64,000 bases of DNA from Azadirachta indica (lineage: Eukaryota > Streptophyta > Magnoliopsida > Sapindales > Meliaceae). The stretch is taken from contig CM040444.1 of assembly GCA_022749755.1 (NCBI GenBank), positions 15,958,274 to 16,022,273 on the forward strand, given 5' to 3'. The translations under genes were made by a program, and so were the position numbers. Numbering within the stretch: position 1 is the first letter of the stretch; each line of letters opens with the position of its first letter. The notes beneath the pieces were generated by a model that had not been told where the DNA came from, made no database searches, and worked only from the letters and a program-made list of their open reading frames with translations. Below are positions 1-12,863 of this stretch, one piece after another.

Positions 1-331
1 TCAACAACTGCCACTTCTCTATATGTATGGTCTGTTTGATTAAGAGTTTTCCCATGCCTGCTGAATTTCCCAGAAAGCAAAGCAAAGTAAATTAAATTGG
101 TAACTAGTTTCTACCCCTTTTGCTTAATTAATTATAAGCAGCCCTGATGACTGAGCGCTTTTTAACACAATAAAATTTACGTTCGTTTATTTATTTATTT
201 TGTTATTTGGTAGTGACTGATGGAAAATATAGGGAATTTAAAAAATTAATTAATGATATAAATAATCACAATAACAAAAAATAATATAATTGCACACGAG
301 ATTGGTGACGAGGAGAATGCTTTCAGCTGAC

Positions 332-362
<31 letters not shown>

Positions 363-790
363 CTTTAATCCTAGTAGAGTAACACGAAGATATAGATTCT
401 ATGTCATGTTCACATTAGCTAGCATTATCATGTGTGAAGGCACAAGTGAAATTAATAAAATTTATGTTAACGTATTTATGTCTTAAAAAATAAATGAAGA
501 CATAGATAATAAGTAATAATTAGAATGTGATGTTAAATTTTGGTGAGAATAGAAAATTTAGGGTAATACGAATCGATTTTATGGTAAAATTAAAAAAAAT
601 TGAAAACATTTGTTGGATGAATGGTAAATATGGATGTCTTATTGCACGATGACCCACACACTGTGGATCGGCAACGATAATTACATGTTTACCTCGTTTG
701 CGTAAAGTTGCGGACTTGTCAGAAGGGCATGGGTAATATACTAAAAAGCCTGGTCCGTAATTTCATTTTTACAGTTGTAATCGCGTGAAG
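1..790. other. AT-rich intergenic DNA with a TA microsatellite
   Basis: No coding region was recognised. The stretch contains a (TA)n microsatellite at about 335-362 and is otherwise AT-rich with frequent stop codons. The last part, from about 785, begins to match the sequence upstream of the intact F-box gene (about 4665-4740). It therefore probably holds the old promoter of the F-box pseudogene that follows. Confidence 0.6.
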
Positions 791-952
791 GGTCAGAATC
801 CATTACTTAAAGCAGATTGGACAACTGAACTTGACTGACCGCTTAAGACTGGAGCCACTTGGTTGCTGTCTGTATGAATGAAACTTGTTAGGAGGTAGAG
901 TGAGAGCATTTGATAGAAACAACAACAAGAAGAAGAAGATTAATAGAGAAAA

Positions 953-2283
953 ATCTCGGATTACACACCTGACTTACCTGACCAAATTCTAGCTTATATC
1001 TTCCTCAAGCCGCCAGCCAAAACTGTGTTAGAATGCAGGTGCGTATGTAAATTATGGTGCTCTATAATTAGCGACGTCTCCAATTTCATTCACGAATATA
1101 ATAATCTTTCTTTGATACGATAATTTTACTCATTTGACGATAGAAATCTTCACGTTACACCCAGACGATAACACAGTTATTAACCAGTATCAAGAATTGG
1201 AGTTGCCGTTTGATCACGGCCTTTCAAATTGCATGCTTATTGGTTTATGTTGTGGGTTAGCGCGTATTATTGCGATTTTCAAAGCACTAAGACTGCCCAT
1301 ATCTTTACTTATTTGGAACCCCTTCTGTGGGTTACTCTTTTAAAACGTTTCCAATTCCGCGTCCAGAGGGCAAAATTGAAAAGCCGTTTTACGGATATGG
1401 CCCTTCTCTACGCTTTACAGACGGGAATGATTTATTTGTCACTAGTTCTGGATTCGGGTTTGACCTGAGGAGTAATGACTACAAGGCCGTGAGAATTGTG
1501 TATAGGGAGGAGAAAATTCCTGGACATTATAGTAAAAAGGTTCCGGAAAATGTTGATGTGTTTGCCCTAAGTACGGGAGAGTAGAAGAACATTACTGAGT
1601 CTGCTCCGCCTTACGTTATCAAAGAAAGTTCGATCCCTGCTGATGCGAATGGCGCAGTGCATTGGAGTGGATATTACAATGGAAGTCTTCAAAATTTAGA
1701 TCGGCAGTCGATTGTGGCAGTTTTTGATTTGGATGATGAGGTGTTTAAGGAATTTCAACTGCCTGGTGGTCTAATAAACAATGCAAATGAACTAGAAGAT
1801 GACAGAACTGCCTGGTTGGTTTGTGTTGGAGTGATCAATAAATCCCTTGCATTACTGCATTATTATTCACGTAGGCATACTGATAGTTTCTCTTTTCCTA
1901 GATGTTGCATTTGGGTGATGAAAGACTATGGTGCAACCGAGTCTTGGACACTGCTGTACGATGTTCAAACATTAGTAGATGTAGGAAGGATAATAGGCCT
2001 AGAAGGCATGGATATGTATTGATGGGTGCAGTGAACGGGAAACAGTTGCTTACAATTAATCCTGCTACTGTTATAGAATTCAAGCGTTTGGGAATTCATG
2101 GCAGTGCATGGAATTTTCACGCTTGATCCTTACATGGAATATTGTCTAAGTATATATAAGAAAGTTAATGGGGTGCCAATGATGTCTATTCCTTCTACAA
2201 CTAGTTCGCAGCAGAGATTGAGTGTTAGGAAAAGTCAAGGCAAGATAACTGATAAGGGTAAAGAAATCGTGGAAGAACAATAA
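953..2283 (+). pseudogene. F-box/FBA protein pseudogene, full length but broken
   Basis: This is a degenerate copy of the intact F-box gene at 4830-6170, alignable from its upstream region to its 3' flank. It keeps recognisable F-box and F-box-associated segments: the GLCCGL motif near 1240-1260, GFGFD near 1455, and VFDLDDEVFKEF near 1720-1755. Several lesions are visible against the intact copy. The start codon is lost at about 952-956. There is a deletion after the F-box near 1105-1130. One extra C near 1320 shifts the frame. A tryptophan codon has become TAG at 1582-1584. One-base frame changes occur near 1990-2000 and near 2110. The C-terminal tail is still readable (GKEIVEEQ just before the stop at 2281-2283). 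I infer that it makes no functional protein, but transcription cannot be excluded. Confidence 0.88.
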
Positions 2284-3110
2284 CAAGAGCTGGCAAGACA
2301 TCTTGAACGATCTCACTTAAACCTTCTCTACGATTTAACTTGTTTCTGTCCTTAATTCACTATTTTGACTCAGGCTGAATGTATATATTGGATAATGGCC
2401 TCTTCTATATGGTCAGTTTAAGAGTGAAATGCATCATTATATTTGGTATATATGTTAGAAGGACCAAGATTTCCTCCTAATTTGAGCGTTTGCGTAAACA
2501 AATACACGCCTTGATTGACAATTAATTAATAAGAATACAATAAAAATGTAGATTTGAACCATGTATATATGTAGACTAAAATTGATTGTGTTGTAAGATC
2601 TTTCAAAAGTTAGGTAAATTCGTTTAAGGAGAGAATCCTAATTCATGTTAGAAATTACATTAGTGGTTATAAGTGAAACAATTATCCGCATCATTGCTCT
2701 TTTTATCTACCAATTGTTCTGTTAATTAATCGGTATATATGTCAATTTACATCTCTAAGTGGTTGAATCTTTTTTATCACGGCTCCGGCTAGAACCTGTG
2801 ATCAGCGAAAGGGACGGAAGAAAATGGTGAAGATGCATGGAATAGTAGGATAATCTATTTTTATTCTTTTGGTTGGCTTACATATTTTGTGTATTATAAG
2901 CCAGGAGCAACTTAGATTTGTGTTGAACTTACAACTTATGTCAGAATATGTATTTGGATTGTATGATGCCTTCTGCACTCTTTAAAGTACCCAAGACTCG
3001 GGTCTGTTTTCTTCTACTTATATATTGATGTTACTAATGTTTATCTGTTTCCCTTTGATCAAACACTTGCTCTAATGCGTTATTATTATGCCAACTGGTA
3101 CACTAGCATG
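2284..3110. other. Duplicated 3' flank of the F-box array
   Basis: No gene is present. Much of this stretch matches the 3' flank of the intact F-box gene at about 6170-6740. Examples are the region around the CCTTCTCTACGATTTAACTT string near 2321-2341, and the GCCAGGAGCAACTTAG string near 2899-2914, which resembles 6675-6690. The tandem duplication unit therefore extends well beyond the coding sequence. Confidence 0.7.
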
Positions 3111-3119
3111 GCCTGTGGC

Positions 3120-3640
3120 AGCTGTTGTATTTAGATGGTGAATGAGTATGTAAAAGAATGGATGAAGTAGTTTAAAATTGGTCTAACATTAGGCTTACAG
3201 GAGATAGCAAGGCTTAGGAACAATGGAGATATAGTAACAAAATATAATTGAAAGCTGGTTTCCTGTGATGCTGTAATGACTGGGAATTTACAGTGATAAA
3301 TGGCAATTTTTCCCTGGATAGTTTACATGGATAGTGTAGTTTTTATGAAAAGAATGGGATTTCAGGCATGTCTAGGTCTTCTTCAGTTCAATTGCAACTT
3401 CTTCTGAAATGGCACATTGTGGAATTGATACAACTGATTTGTAAACAAAGAATAGAAGAATAAGAAGAACAGGCAAGAAATTTGATCTTACTTTTATTTC
3501 TCTACGTTCTCAATTTATAACTGTCTTTCTTAAATCCTAGATTTTGACACAGCACTGAATATCTATACCGTTTACCCATTATGTAGAACAATTGCCTCTG
3601 CTTTAACTCGGGGAGTACTCAGTAGCAGTAGCCAATTTTT
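3120..3640 (+). pseudogene. 3' relic of a third F-box/FBA gene copy
   Basis: From about 3133 the plus strand reads MVNEYVKEWMK, then a stop, then FKIGLTLGLQEIARLRNNGD. This matches the C-terminal part of the intact F-box protein (VMNEYGATKSWVKM, then GLGKILWLRRNGE). The DNA from about 3465 to 3600 matches the 3' flank of the intact gene, including an AGGCAAGAAATTTGATCT string (compare about 6179-6197) and GCCTCTGCTTTAAC. The F-box and most of the FBA domain are missing. I read it as the remains of a third tandem unit between the other two. Confidence 0.7.
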
Positions 3641-4829
3641 ATCGTACAGTTTGTGTTATGACCACAACTTACATATATGATGAGCTTCATATTTACCAGT
3701 ACTTCACTTCTTCCTTCTTGCTCTGACATCTGGAATTTCCATTTAGTCTCTCCAGCACTACATATTTCATCCTTCATTCTTCGCCATGATGATTATAGCA
3801 GAAACATTTTGCATCTCGTAACATTTGCCTCGCAGCAGAAGATAATGAGGACAGTGCAGAAGTTTTTCCAGGTCTAAGTTTATACATCCAACCTATGTTG
3901 ATTTTTCAGAAGTAAAGTTATAATTACAGGGTATTAACTGTGGGATAATAACATTTTCGACCCTGAATTTTGCTGAAACAACAAATTAAAAATAAATTTT
4001 TTTTTATTAGAACTTATAATTAAAAAAACATTTGTTATCCCATGTCACATATCATCCCTAAAAATGTAGGACATATAATAATTCACAGTGTAGAATAGTT
4101 TTGTATAATAATAATTATAAATTTTGAACGGAGTATTCTTGTGGTGGTATTACTATGAAGCGCAATAAAACAAGCACTATATTTATAGAGTATACGAGGT
4201 TGGTGAGTTGGGGTAACTGCAGATAGTGATAGAAGTGGGGTTTATACGATTATTATTTTGTCCTGGCGTTAGTGGTAGGAGAAGTGGGGGACCGGCCCCA
4301 TTACATCACCTCGTCTTGGTAACAGCATTAGTTATATTAACGTCTCCTCTTCTGTTATCTTCTCAGTGTTTTGAGCGTTATCGGCGGATTTTTTCTTTAC
4401 AAAGATATATGGTAGCATATAATTGTAGCAAGTCAAAAAAGGAAAGGAGTTCACCGACGCTGTTTGCCACTCGTTTATGTGAAAGTGAAAAGAGGAAAAG
4501 GTAATTACTGTTTTCGCACGTTGATGGGAAGGAAGACAAGTTGTCTCCTGGCAGCATCAGGACAAGGGCGGTAATTTGAAAGAAAGGTAAAAAGTTGCAG
4601 GTAATTTCAATGTTAACATTATTATTACTTCCAAAAAAAAAAAAAAAAAAAAACATGTGGCCTGCCAGAATCCATTATTGAAGGAAGACTTGACTGGATG
4701 AAGACTAGAGCCACTTGATTACTGGGCGTATGATTGAAACTTTGAAGACACATTCGTGAACCATAAATCCACCTAAGTAAGGGGAAAGCAGTAGAATAAG
4801 AAGAACTAAGGAGATCGAGAGGAAGAAAA
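3641..4829. other. Intergenic DNA and promoter region of the intact F-box gene
   Basis: No gene was recognised. A run of about 22 A lies near 4634-4653. The stretch from about 4665 to 4740 (containing CCAGAATCCATTATTGAAGG) is clearly related to about 785-880 upstream of the pseudogene. It therefore looks like a promoter that was duplicated with the gene. The short open frames here are not convincing as proteins. Confidence 0.55.
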
Positions 4830-6170
4830 ATGTCTGATTACTTACCTGACGAAGTTGTTGCTAATATCTTCCTTAGACTACCCGCAAAAGAGGTCTTGGA
4901 CTGCAGGTGCGTATGTAAATCATGGCGTTCTATAATCAGCAACTCTGCTTTCATTTCTGAGTACACTCAGCTCTCCCTCAAGAAGAAGAAGAACAACGGT
5001 AGGTTCATTCTAAGTCACTACGATTCTGAGAAGACTAAAGAAAGATTCACGTTACATAATGATGATTCATCATTTGGTCAGGAGTATGAAGAATTAGAAT
5101 TGCCATTTTATCACGGGCTTTCCAAGTATTTGGTTATTGGTTTATGTTGTGGGTTAGTGTGTATGCTAGAGATTTCCAAGGCGGAAAGAGTGCCGCAGTC
5201 TCTACTTATTTGGAACCCTTCTGTAGGATATTCTTTTAAATCTTTCCCACTTCAGCCTCCGGTGTGCTCACTTGATAAACCAATTCAAGGATATGGTCCA
5301 TCTATTAAATTTTGTGAGGACGAAGCTTTTCTTTACTCTGTTTTCGGGTTTGGGTTTGATATGAAGAGTAATGATTACAAGGTTGTGAGAATTGTGTATC
5401 GTGAGGATTATTCTGCCGGTATCTTTAGAACTGCTCTGGAAATTGCAGACCTTTTTTCTTTTAACAGGGGAGGATGGAATAAAATTACCGAGTCTGTGCC
5501 ACCTTATATTATTAAAGAAAGTTCGGCGCATGCCTATGTGAATGGAGCTTTGCATTGGATTGGATACTACGATGGAAGTGATGAGAGATTAATTTCGCAA
5601 TCGATACTGGCAGTGTTTGATTTGAGTGATGAGGTATTCAAGGAATTTAAACTGCCAGATGAATTAATAAGAGAAGCAATTGAAAGAGGAGATGAGAAGC
5701 AGGCATTATCTGTTGGAGTGATCACTGAATCACTTGCTTTAATGCATTTTCAATCAATTGGTACACAGACGTTATTTATGGGTTACATTTGGGTGATGAA
5801 TGAGTATGGAGCAACGAAGTCTTGGGTGAAGATGCGTAGAATTCAACTGTATATAGGTTTAGGGAAGATACTATGGCTGAGGAGAAATGGGGAATTTGTA
5901 GTAGCATCAGTAAACCACAGGGATTATGGGGAGTTGTTTGCGCTTTATGCCAAGTATCAATCAGCTAGAAGACTGAAAATTGAGGGTAATCCTTGGACTA
6001 TGATAATGGATGATTACATGGAGTGTTTAGTTATATATCAGAAAGTTAATGGGGTTCCAACTATGTCTACTTCTTTTGCCGCAACTAATCCCGGACGGGC
6101 ACTCGGCGGCGTTGGGACGAGTGGACTCAAGATAACTCGTAAGGGGAAAGAAATCATGGAAGAAGAATAA
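4830..6170 (+). CDS. F-box protein with F-box-associated (FBA type 1) domain
   Basis: This intronless gene encodes 446 aa. It is expected to be the substrate-recognition subunit of an SCF ubiquitin ligase, with the F-box binding the SKP1/ASK adaptor and the FBA/kelch-like part binding a target. An N-terminal F-box is seen at residues 4-48 (LPDEVVANIFLRLPAKEVL, then RCVCKSWRSIISN). FBA blocks follow at about 95-345: LVIGLCCGLVC, LLIWNPSVGYSFKSFP, GFGFDMKSNDYKVVRIVYRE, GALHWIGYYDG and ILAVFDLSDEVFKEFKLP. The ATG at 4830 sits directly before the F-box, as is usual for the CPR1/CPR30-like group. The tail is lysine- and glutamate-rich. The target cannot be read from the sequence. It is the only intact member of a local array with two decayed copies upstream. 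Confidence 0.93.
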   Translation: MSDYLPDEVVANIFLRLPAKEVLDCRCVCKSWRSIISNSAFISEYTQLSLKKKKNNGRFILSHYDSEKTKERFTLHNDDSSFGQEYEELELPFYHGLSKYLVIGLCCGLVCMLEISKAERVPQSLLIWNPSVGYSFKSFPLQPPVCSLDKPIQGYGPSIKFCEDEAFLYSVFGFGFDMKSNDYKVVRIVYREDYSAGIFRTALEIADLFSFNRGGWNKITESVPPYIIKESSAHAYVNGALHWIGYYDGSDERLISQSILAVFDLSDEVFKEFKLPDELIREAIERGDEKQALSVGVITESLALMHFQSIGTQTLFMGYIWVMNEYGATKSWVKMRRIQLYIGLGKILWLRRNGEFVVASVNHRDYGELFALYAKYQSARRLKIEGNPWTMIMDDYMECLVIYQKVNGVPTMSTSFAATNPGRALGGVGTSGLKITRKGKEIMEEE

Positions 6171-7316
6171 CTAAGAGCAGGCAAGATAACTTGATCTCAC
6201 TTATCCTTCTCTACATTTTAACTTATGTCATCTTAAATCCCATGTTTTAACATAGGACTGAATGTCTACACTGAACAGTTTTGCCTCTGCTACATGGTTT
6301 GTTTAAGAGGACAAATGCTTCATTATAGTTGGCACATATGTTAGGGGATGCTATACATATGTCTTAACATTATCCATAACGCAAAATTTGAGAACTTGAG
6401 CATCCAACTTGAAATCCAATATGTATGGTAGGTAAATCTCTTGTGCTGGAAATAACATTAGTACTAACTGAGACAATTATTGTATATCAATGTTTCTATC
6501 TAGTAATTGCTCTGTTAAGCTGATTATATCTCTAAAAAATTAAGTCTTTTTGTCAGGGTCGTGGCAAGAATCAATGATCAAGCAAAGAGCAGGCACAAAA
6601 GGGTGAAGATACGTGTTAGACATAATCTAGCTTCTCGCTTTTTTGCCGTCAGCATAATTTGTTTACTTATAATCCAGGAGCAAGATTAGGTTTGTGCTGA
6701 ACTTATAACTTACGTTTGAATGCGTATTCAGCTTGTATTGTGTATTATTATTGTTGATGATTGCTGATACTCACTGTCAATTGTGTACGGCCAGATTTGG
6801 AAGGATAATGACCCATATAAATTCAATTTAGTAACACTAAACTCTTAACGATAACCAGATTTAATTTGAATTTGAAAATCATTTTACTCTATTTTTCTCA
6901 ATAAAAACCATCTTTACTTCTATTTAGATTATAGTCGTATCCTTCATTTTTTGAAAAATAATCATTTATTTATTGTATTATCCATGCATTAGAAAGTATA
7001 AGATTGTTGAATTGTTCCTTGATTCAGATAGCCACCCACCACCAGGTTTTTTCATACCGCATTCGACCAAAGAGGGAACTTAAATGAACAAAATAATACA
7101 TTCCAAAAATATATATATTTGTTGTCATGAACTGGAGTAAAACCTCCCAAATTATCACTTACCGGTTGCTGGAAACTACACATGGCTCAAAAAGCCTGCT
7201 CAGCCTCACTTTAACTTCAACAATTACACATTCTTCTTCTAACTAAGAATCTTCTCAGAAATAGAAACCAAAATTTCAGCATACAACAGCTATTGCTAGA
7301 CTTCATCTTTCCCCTT
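6171..7316. other. Intergenic DNA between the F-box and UTP14 genes
   Basis: The first 570 bases are the 3' flank of the F-box gene and are related to 2290-2960. The rest is AT-rich and lies 3' to the convergent UTP14 gene, so it probably holds both polyadenylation regions. No gene was recognised. Confidence 0.6.
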
Positions 7317-10300
7317 TCACGATTTTACTACCACTGGCCTTACTCTTGTTCTCTTGCCACCATTTCCTTTATTCCTATTTGTCTTTTGTTTCTGTCCACT
7401 CCGTTTGTGCTCTTCAGTCTTCTCATGAGGATTCACTTCCTCAAATTTGATTGGTTTTATAATGATACCCGATTTCTTTTTCACCTGAATAGATTATATT
7501 CCAAGTAAGAAATGGCAAACAAGAAACAAAAAACAAATTGTTAAACATTAACTTTTCAAAATATATATTTTTCCCTTCCAAAGTGAAGTCACTAGGGAAT
7601 GCAAAGTTAAAACGAAAGAGTAAAGAAGTGAAAAAGAATATGTAAGAGCATAAGTCATGTGAGATATCTGATCAATCCTACAATTTTCTATGCAACACAA
7701 ATTCCTTTTCTAAAGGAATCAAAACTTTTCCAACAATAATCTGGGTGAAATTGATTGTGATAAGGCACTCACCTCTGGCCGATTAAGAGCTCCAACAGCT
7801 GTAGCTGGGTTGAATTCAGGTCCAACAGGAACACGAATGCTCTGCTCAAAAACTTCCTTGGATGTAAAGGGATAAGGCAAAGTTTTTGTGTGTAACTTTT
7901 CAGCCTGCCAAATACAAATAAAAATACATCTTAACCCACAATCATAATAAGGCAGACAACCGTGCAATATATGAAGCAGAAAATGGGCATGCAGCGATTA
8001 CTACTTCAATGTGTAAGACAATTCAAAGTGGTTAGTTAACTGAAGCTACTGAACATATACACTTCCTCTGACACGATGAAGAAACCATTATAAAATCTTC
8101 AACTCTCTCACTAATGATAACATCATTGAAATATAAAATTCCAATTTTATGAACACTATAACTAAAATAATTGTTTTTAAATCTATTTAACCACCTGCAT
8201 TGGGTTACCAACTCTAAAACTGGTTAACCTTAATGCTGCAGGGAACATTACATTTGAATGGCTCTTTTCAGTTTTCCTTTTGTTAACAGTTGTCACATTT
8301 GTCAACCACGCTTCTGTAATTAAACTACTTCACATCTATAATTGCAACAAGAAATCTAAATACAATACACGGGGATAACATAGTAGTTTGTGCTGCATGA
8401 CAAATTATGTCAAAAAGACAAACCTTCTTATCCAATTTCTCAGAGATAATGACATGTTTGAGATGTGCATCCTTCCTCTTCTTAAGTGCTTCTTCCCTCT
8501 TCCTCTTTGCTTTTTCATGCTCATCCACCATCCAAGAAGGCAAACCTTTCTTTTGCTGTATATGTGTCCATTGTCCCCAACCAGGGATTAAATTAGGCTT
8601 TTCAGGTACAGGATTCTCCTCATTCAGAATCTCTTGTTTATCCTTCTCAAAATCTTCCTCTACATCATCACCCGCAAAAGCAAGGTGTATAAGCTCTTCT
8701 TGCGAAGGAAGTCCATATGACATTTTAGGGCCCGACGGCAAAATCCCATCTACCATCTGCCCTTCACTATCAGTATCGCTCTCCTCACCAACTTCCTTTA
8801 CAATTCCCAAGACATAAGAAGGCAAAATAAAGTAAGACATAGATAATCACATACATGCAAACCAAAACAAAATTATCAGAAAGGGGAAAATACCTCTAGA
8901 TCATGATCAGGCAATGAAGGTTCAACAACCTTTGTGGACTTATCAATGTTGGCATCCACTTCATTTCCACTTTTCATCTGTTCATTATATATCCAGTCAT
9001 GATTGCTATAAGAATGCCTGATTCTCCAATATGCAGGAAGCTAACAAATATATTGAAAGGAAATCAAACCTTTTTCCATTTGCCTGATGCAAAAATAGCA
9101 ACATCACATGACGTCTTGGGACCAGGGTCTCTAAAAATGTCATCAAAACCCTGTGAACCACAAACATTTTAATTCTTGTGTTTATGAAAGAATGAGATAA
9201 AGCTCCACAATAGGCTGGAAGCAAACCAGAAACATTACCTTAAACACAGAATCCCGAACCTCAGAATCTGCATGAAGTGTGACTGAATCAGTCTTAACAT
9301 TCTTCTGCACATCATCATTCATCCCATTTCCAACATCTGTATCTTCAGCTTCCAGGCCATCTTCACTATCACTATTACCATAATAATTATTTGTTTTGAT
9401 CTTCTCACTTGATACTGGACCCTCCTTTTTAACTGGACCAAAGAACATTCTACCACTTATAGTGCCTACTCTTGAATTTTCTTCCCCACCTGAATCCTCC
9501 AGCACCTTCAGTGATGATTCATACTCTTGAAGAGCCAGCTTAGCCTCTTGAATTGCTTCTTCCTTTCTTTTTTTCAACCCACGTGCCTACAATAAAGCAA
9601 ATTAAAAGGGAAAACTAAAAATAAATAAATGAATATAATTCGAAGGCAAATGAATTTATAGTTAAAGAAAAATAGGAAAGGCGACTTACCATAAAAGGTA
9701 AAGAAAGCACTCCTGAGTTAGGCACTTCATCATCCTCTTCCAATACTTTAAGAGTCTTCTCTTTTGCTTTTGCAAACAATTTGGATGCCTTGTCCTGGTC
9801 TGAACCCGCAGAGTTTTCATCAGCATCATCCTCATCACTACTATCATCACTGCTGCTGCTGCTATCCTTCATAGTGTTCATTTTTCTAGTCAAAAGTGCA
9901 TGTTGTTGGAGTTGTTCAGCTATTGCTGCTCGGGTACCTTCATCTTGGACACTCAAACCACGCTTTAATATGCGCTTTGCCCACTTTGAACTGTTTTTGT
10001 GCCTTAGCGTCATCCGTTCCTGCATCGCACAATAATAAAAGAACAAAAAATATATTTATTTGAGCATCACCTAGAAGACAACACTAATCAACAACCGGTC
10101 ATTTGCAAACTAATGGTAGATTGTTAATCACCTCTGCCCGCTTGAATTCTTCCTTTCTTGCCTCCTCTTTAACTGCTTCAGGATCCATCAAAATTTCCGC
10201 AGACGCTGCTTTTAATCTATCTTTCTTCAACAAACGATGATATGTTTTTGACTTGATCTTCTTGATGCGTTTTCTCTTCATCTCGTGGCGGAAAAGAAGG

Positions 10301-12863
10301 CTGCGCATTTTAGCTAAATGATTCCGGTCCTCCAAATAATCTTCGACAGAAATCTGCCAAGCATCATTAGGAATAAGAAGCACTCAACATATCTGTATAA
10401 ATAATGAAATTAAGCTTTGATATTAGACTCAACAGCAGATAAAGTTTTCTCATAAAAATATGACAAACCTATGAAGTCTTTTAAAAAGAACTGTGACTTC
10501 TTAAGAGGTAGAAACATCAAGCTGATGTCCACTAGCAAACATAGTAACTCCAAAAAAACACATGTAAAATATATATGAAAAAAAAAAAAAAGCAAGCCCA
10601 CATAAGAACCTAGTTGACATTAAGGGTTTTCACTGTTTATTGGTTATGAAAATTTGGTTTTGGTCATACCATAGTCCGATCTTAAGAAAATACTCTCGAC
10701 ATTTGAACCCCCCTTGTAGTAGTCAATTTGGTCAATGCATGCAGAGACTTGAAAATAGGAACATATCAGTTCCATGATGAGGTATTGTTTAGTAACAACA
10801 AGAACTCATCAGCTATTTCTTTTGATTGTGCTGTGAATAAATATAGAAATCAACGAACAGATAATACATACAACTCTTTTACCTTGTTTAATTCAAGAAG
10901 CTTTGAACCATCTTCTTTATGAGCTTCCTTAACTTCATCATCATTGACTAATGACGCCATTTTCTTCTCAAACTCAGTTCTGGGTTCAAATGCAGAAGCT
11001 ATTGCCCCTACAGTTGAAAACCCCAAGTTTGTATCTTCATCAAAACAAATTGCAGGCGCCTCCCTGTTCATCTTAACTAAAGGCTCCCACTTGGTAATAT
11101 CTTTTTTTGATTGTTCATACACTGCCTTCCTCTCCAACTTTTCTCGTTCTGCTTTTGGAAGCGGAGCTTGAATAGATGTAGACTTTTTATGCATCTGTTG
11201 CATTCTCTTTCTAAGTTTACTGTATCCAGATTTTCCTTGAAGAGGTTCAAGAAGATCTTCAATGCGAATCTGGCCATTTCCGTCCAAAACATCGCGACTA
11301 GGGTTAAATTCAGACTCTGGATAAGCCTCAGATATAATTAGATTCTTCTTTTTCTTCTTGCCTGAAATAGAAGTAATAAGGTCAGTCATATTATTAAATC
11401 AGTGGGTATAATGCCAACCAACTCAACAATAATTCCTGAATGACCAAGATAGGGCAAATTTCCTCTGCAATAACTATTTACACAATATTTCCTACAACCA
11501 ATGTATTAATCATTGCCATCAGCAGTTACAGTAACTCCCCAAAATTTAGTGTTCTGATTCATTAATATTGTTATTGGCTATTTGTACACACAATTCCCAT
11601 CTAAAAACAAAAAATAAAGCTCAGAGATAGACTCCACAAGTTCCTATGTTGCACCTTACACAAGTTTTGAGGTGGTTATCACAAGCATGATGACCAAAGT
11701 CCATCCCGGTGAGCATCACCCCAGTAATGTCATACAAAAGCTTGATAATATATTGATTAAATAATTGAAAAGAAATATCATACAACTGATTCTTGAATAT
11801 TTGAATTTAATGATTTAGTTATGCACTAAAAACAGTTTTGATAAAATGTTACCTTCAAAAGCTGTAGTTGGCATTCCAGTAATTCCCTCCAACATCCTCA
11901 AGTGTCTTTCATCATCTTCATCTTCAACATCATCACCAAGCTGTTTTGAACTTCCTTTCATACCACTACCATCATTCTCATCGTACTCATCATCTGACAG
12001 CACATTCTCATCCTAGAGAAGGGAAAAAAAAAATAAAGACTTGTCATTTTTTAAAAATAAACTGAAATAGCATATATCAACGAATGCTACCCCACAACAA
12101 ACATTACGAGGTGCAAATGTAGCTCGCTAAGGAATGTGAGGTTAGAGAAAAATGTGACAAGCTGAAACCTTCCCTCTATATTTGTTCGCCCCAACAACTA
12201 TAGCATGAATCAGATTTTCGTTTACCACAATTTAACCTCTTTGAGACCTAGTTCCAACCTCAATACGTTAACATCCAAAAAAAAAAAAATTTAAGCTTAT
12301 TTTTTTCATTAACAACACCCAAAAAAATCCAGTTCAACGTCGAATTTTGACCATGCCAAATATTCAAACTAACAAATTTTCAAGCAATTCTTAAATCGCA
12401 GTGTTCATCTAAACAACCAAGTGCTATAATATTTATTAGGCTTTTCCCTCAGCAACTTTAGTTTAAATAACTGGCGAATTCAGTCAGTCAATCGCTTACG
12501 CACGAAGTAAAAATAAAGGAAGACAAACATATCTTCACAAACCTTAAAATTTTCCGGCAGCTCGTACTCGTAGTTTTCAACCGGATCGAATCGGCGGTTC
12601 TTCTTGGACTCTTCTTGCGGCAACGGTTCCTCGTATTCATAAAAGTCAGGTGTCTCATCAGAATCGATATCTTCGTCACTCCTGTTCAACGAGTTAATGC
12701 TGTCAAGTGCTTTTCGCATAGAAGAAGGCAAGCGCGGACCCCTTCTCTTCTTCTTATCGTCCCCGCTGCCGCCAAGCTTTTTGTTTTGCCTCTTCTGCGT
12801 TTTGTTGTATTTCATCTTGGCTGAACCCGTCGCCTCTGCAACTTTTCTCTTCTTGTCCGGCAT
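7317..12863 (-). CDS. UTP14: UTP14-family U3 snoRNP (SSU processome) protein
   Basis: Eleven coding exons on the minus strand join in phase: 12863-12543, 12012-11853, 11361-10883, 10353-10132, 10019-9690, 9586-9239, 9150-9070, 8977-8894, 8795-8424, 7904-7773 and 7484-7317. They encode 898 aa. Utp14 is a nucleolar component of the small-subunit processome, needed for early 18S rRNA processing; in yeast it activates the helicase Dhr1. Family blocks seen are YEYELPENF in exon 1, EREKLERKAVYE in exon 3, ISVEDYLEDRNHLAKMRSLL and KRIKKIKSKTYHRLLKK in exon 4, RMTLRHKNSSKWAK in exon 5, CDVAIFASGKWKK in exon 7, PGWGQW in exon 9 and an SGIIIKPIKFEEVNPHEK tail in exon 11. Ser/Asp/Glu-rich acidic stretches and Lys/Arg-rich stretches alternate, as is usual for the family. 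The start is the ATG in front of a basic nucleolar-type N terminus. The length is slightly above the usual plant value of about 800-850 aa. Confidence 0.95.
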
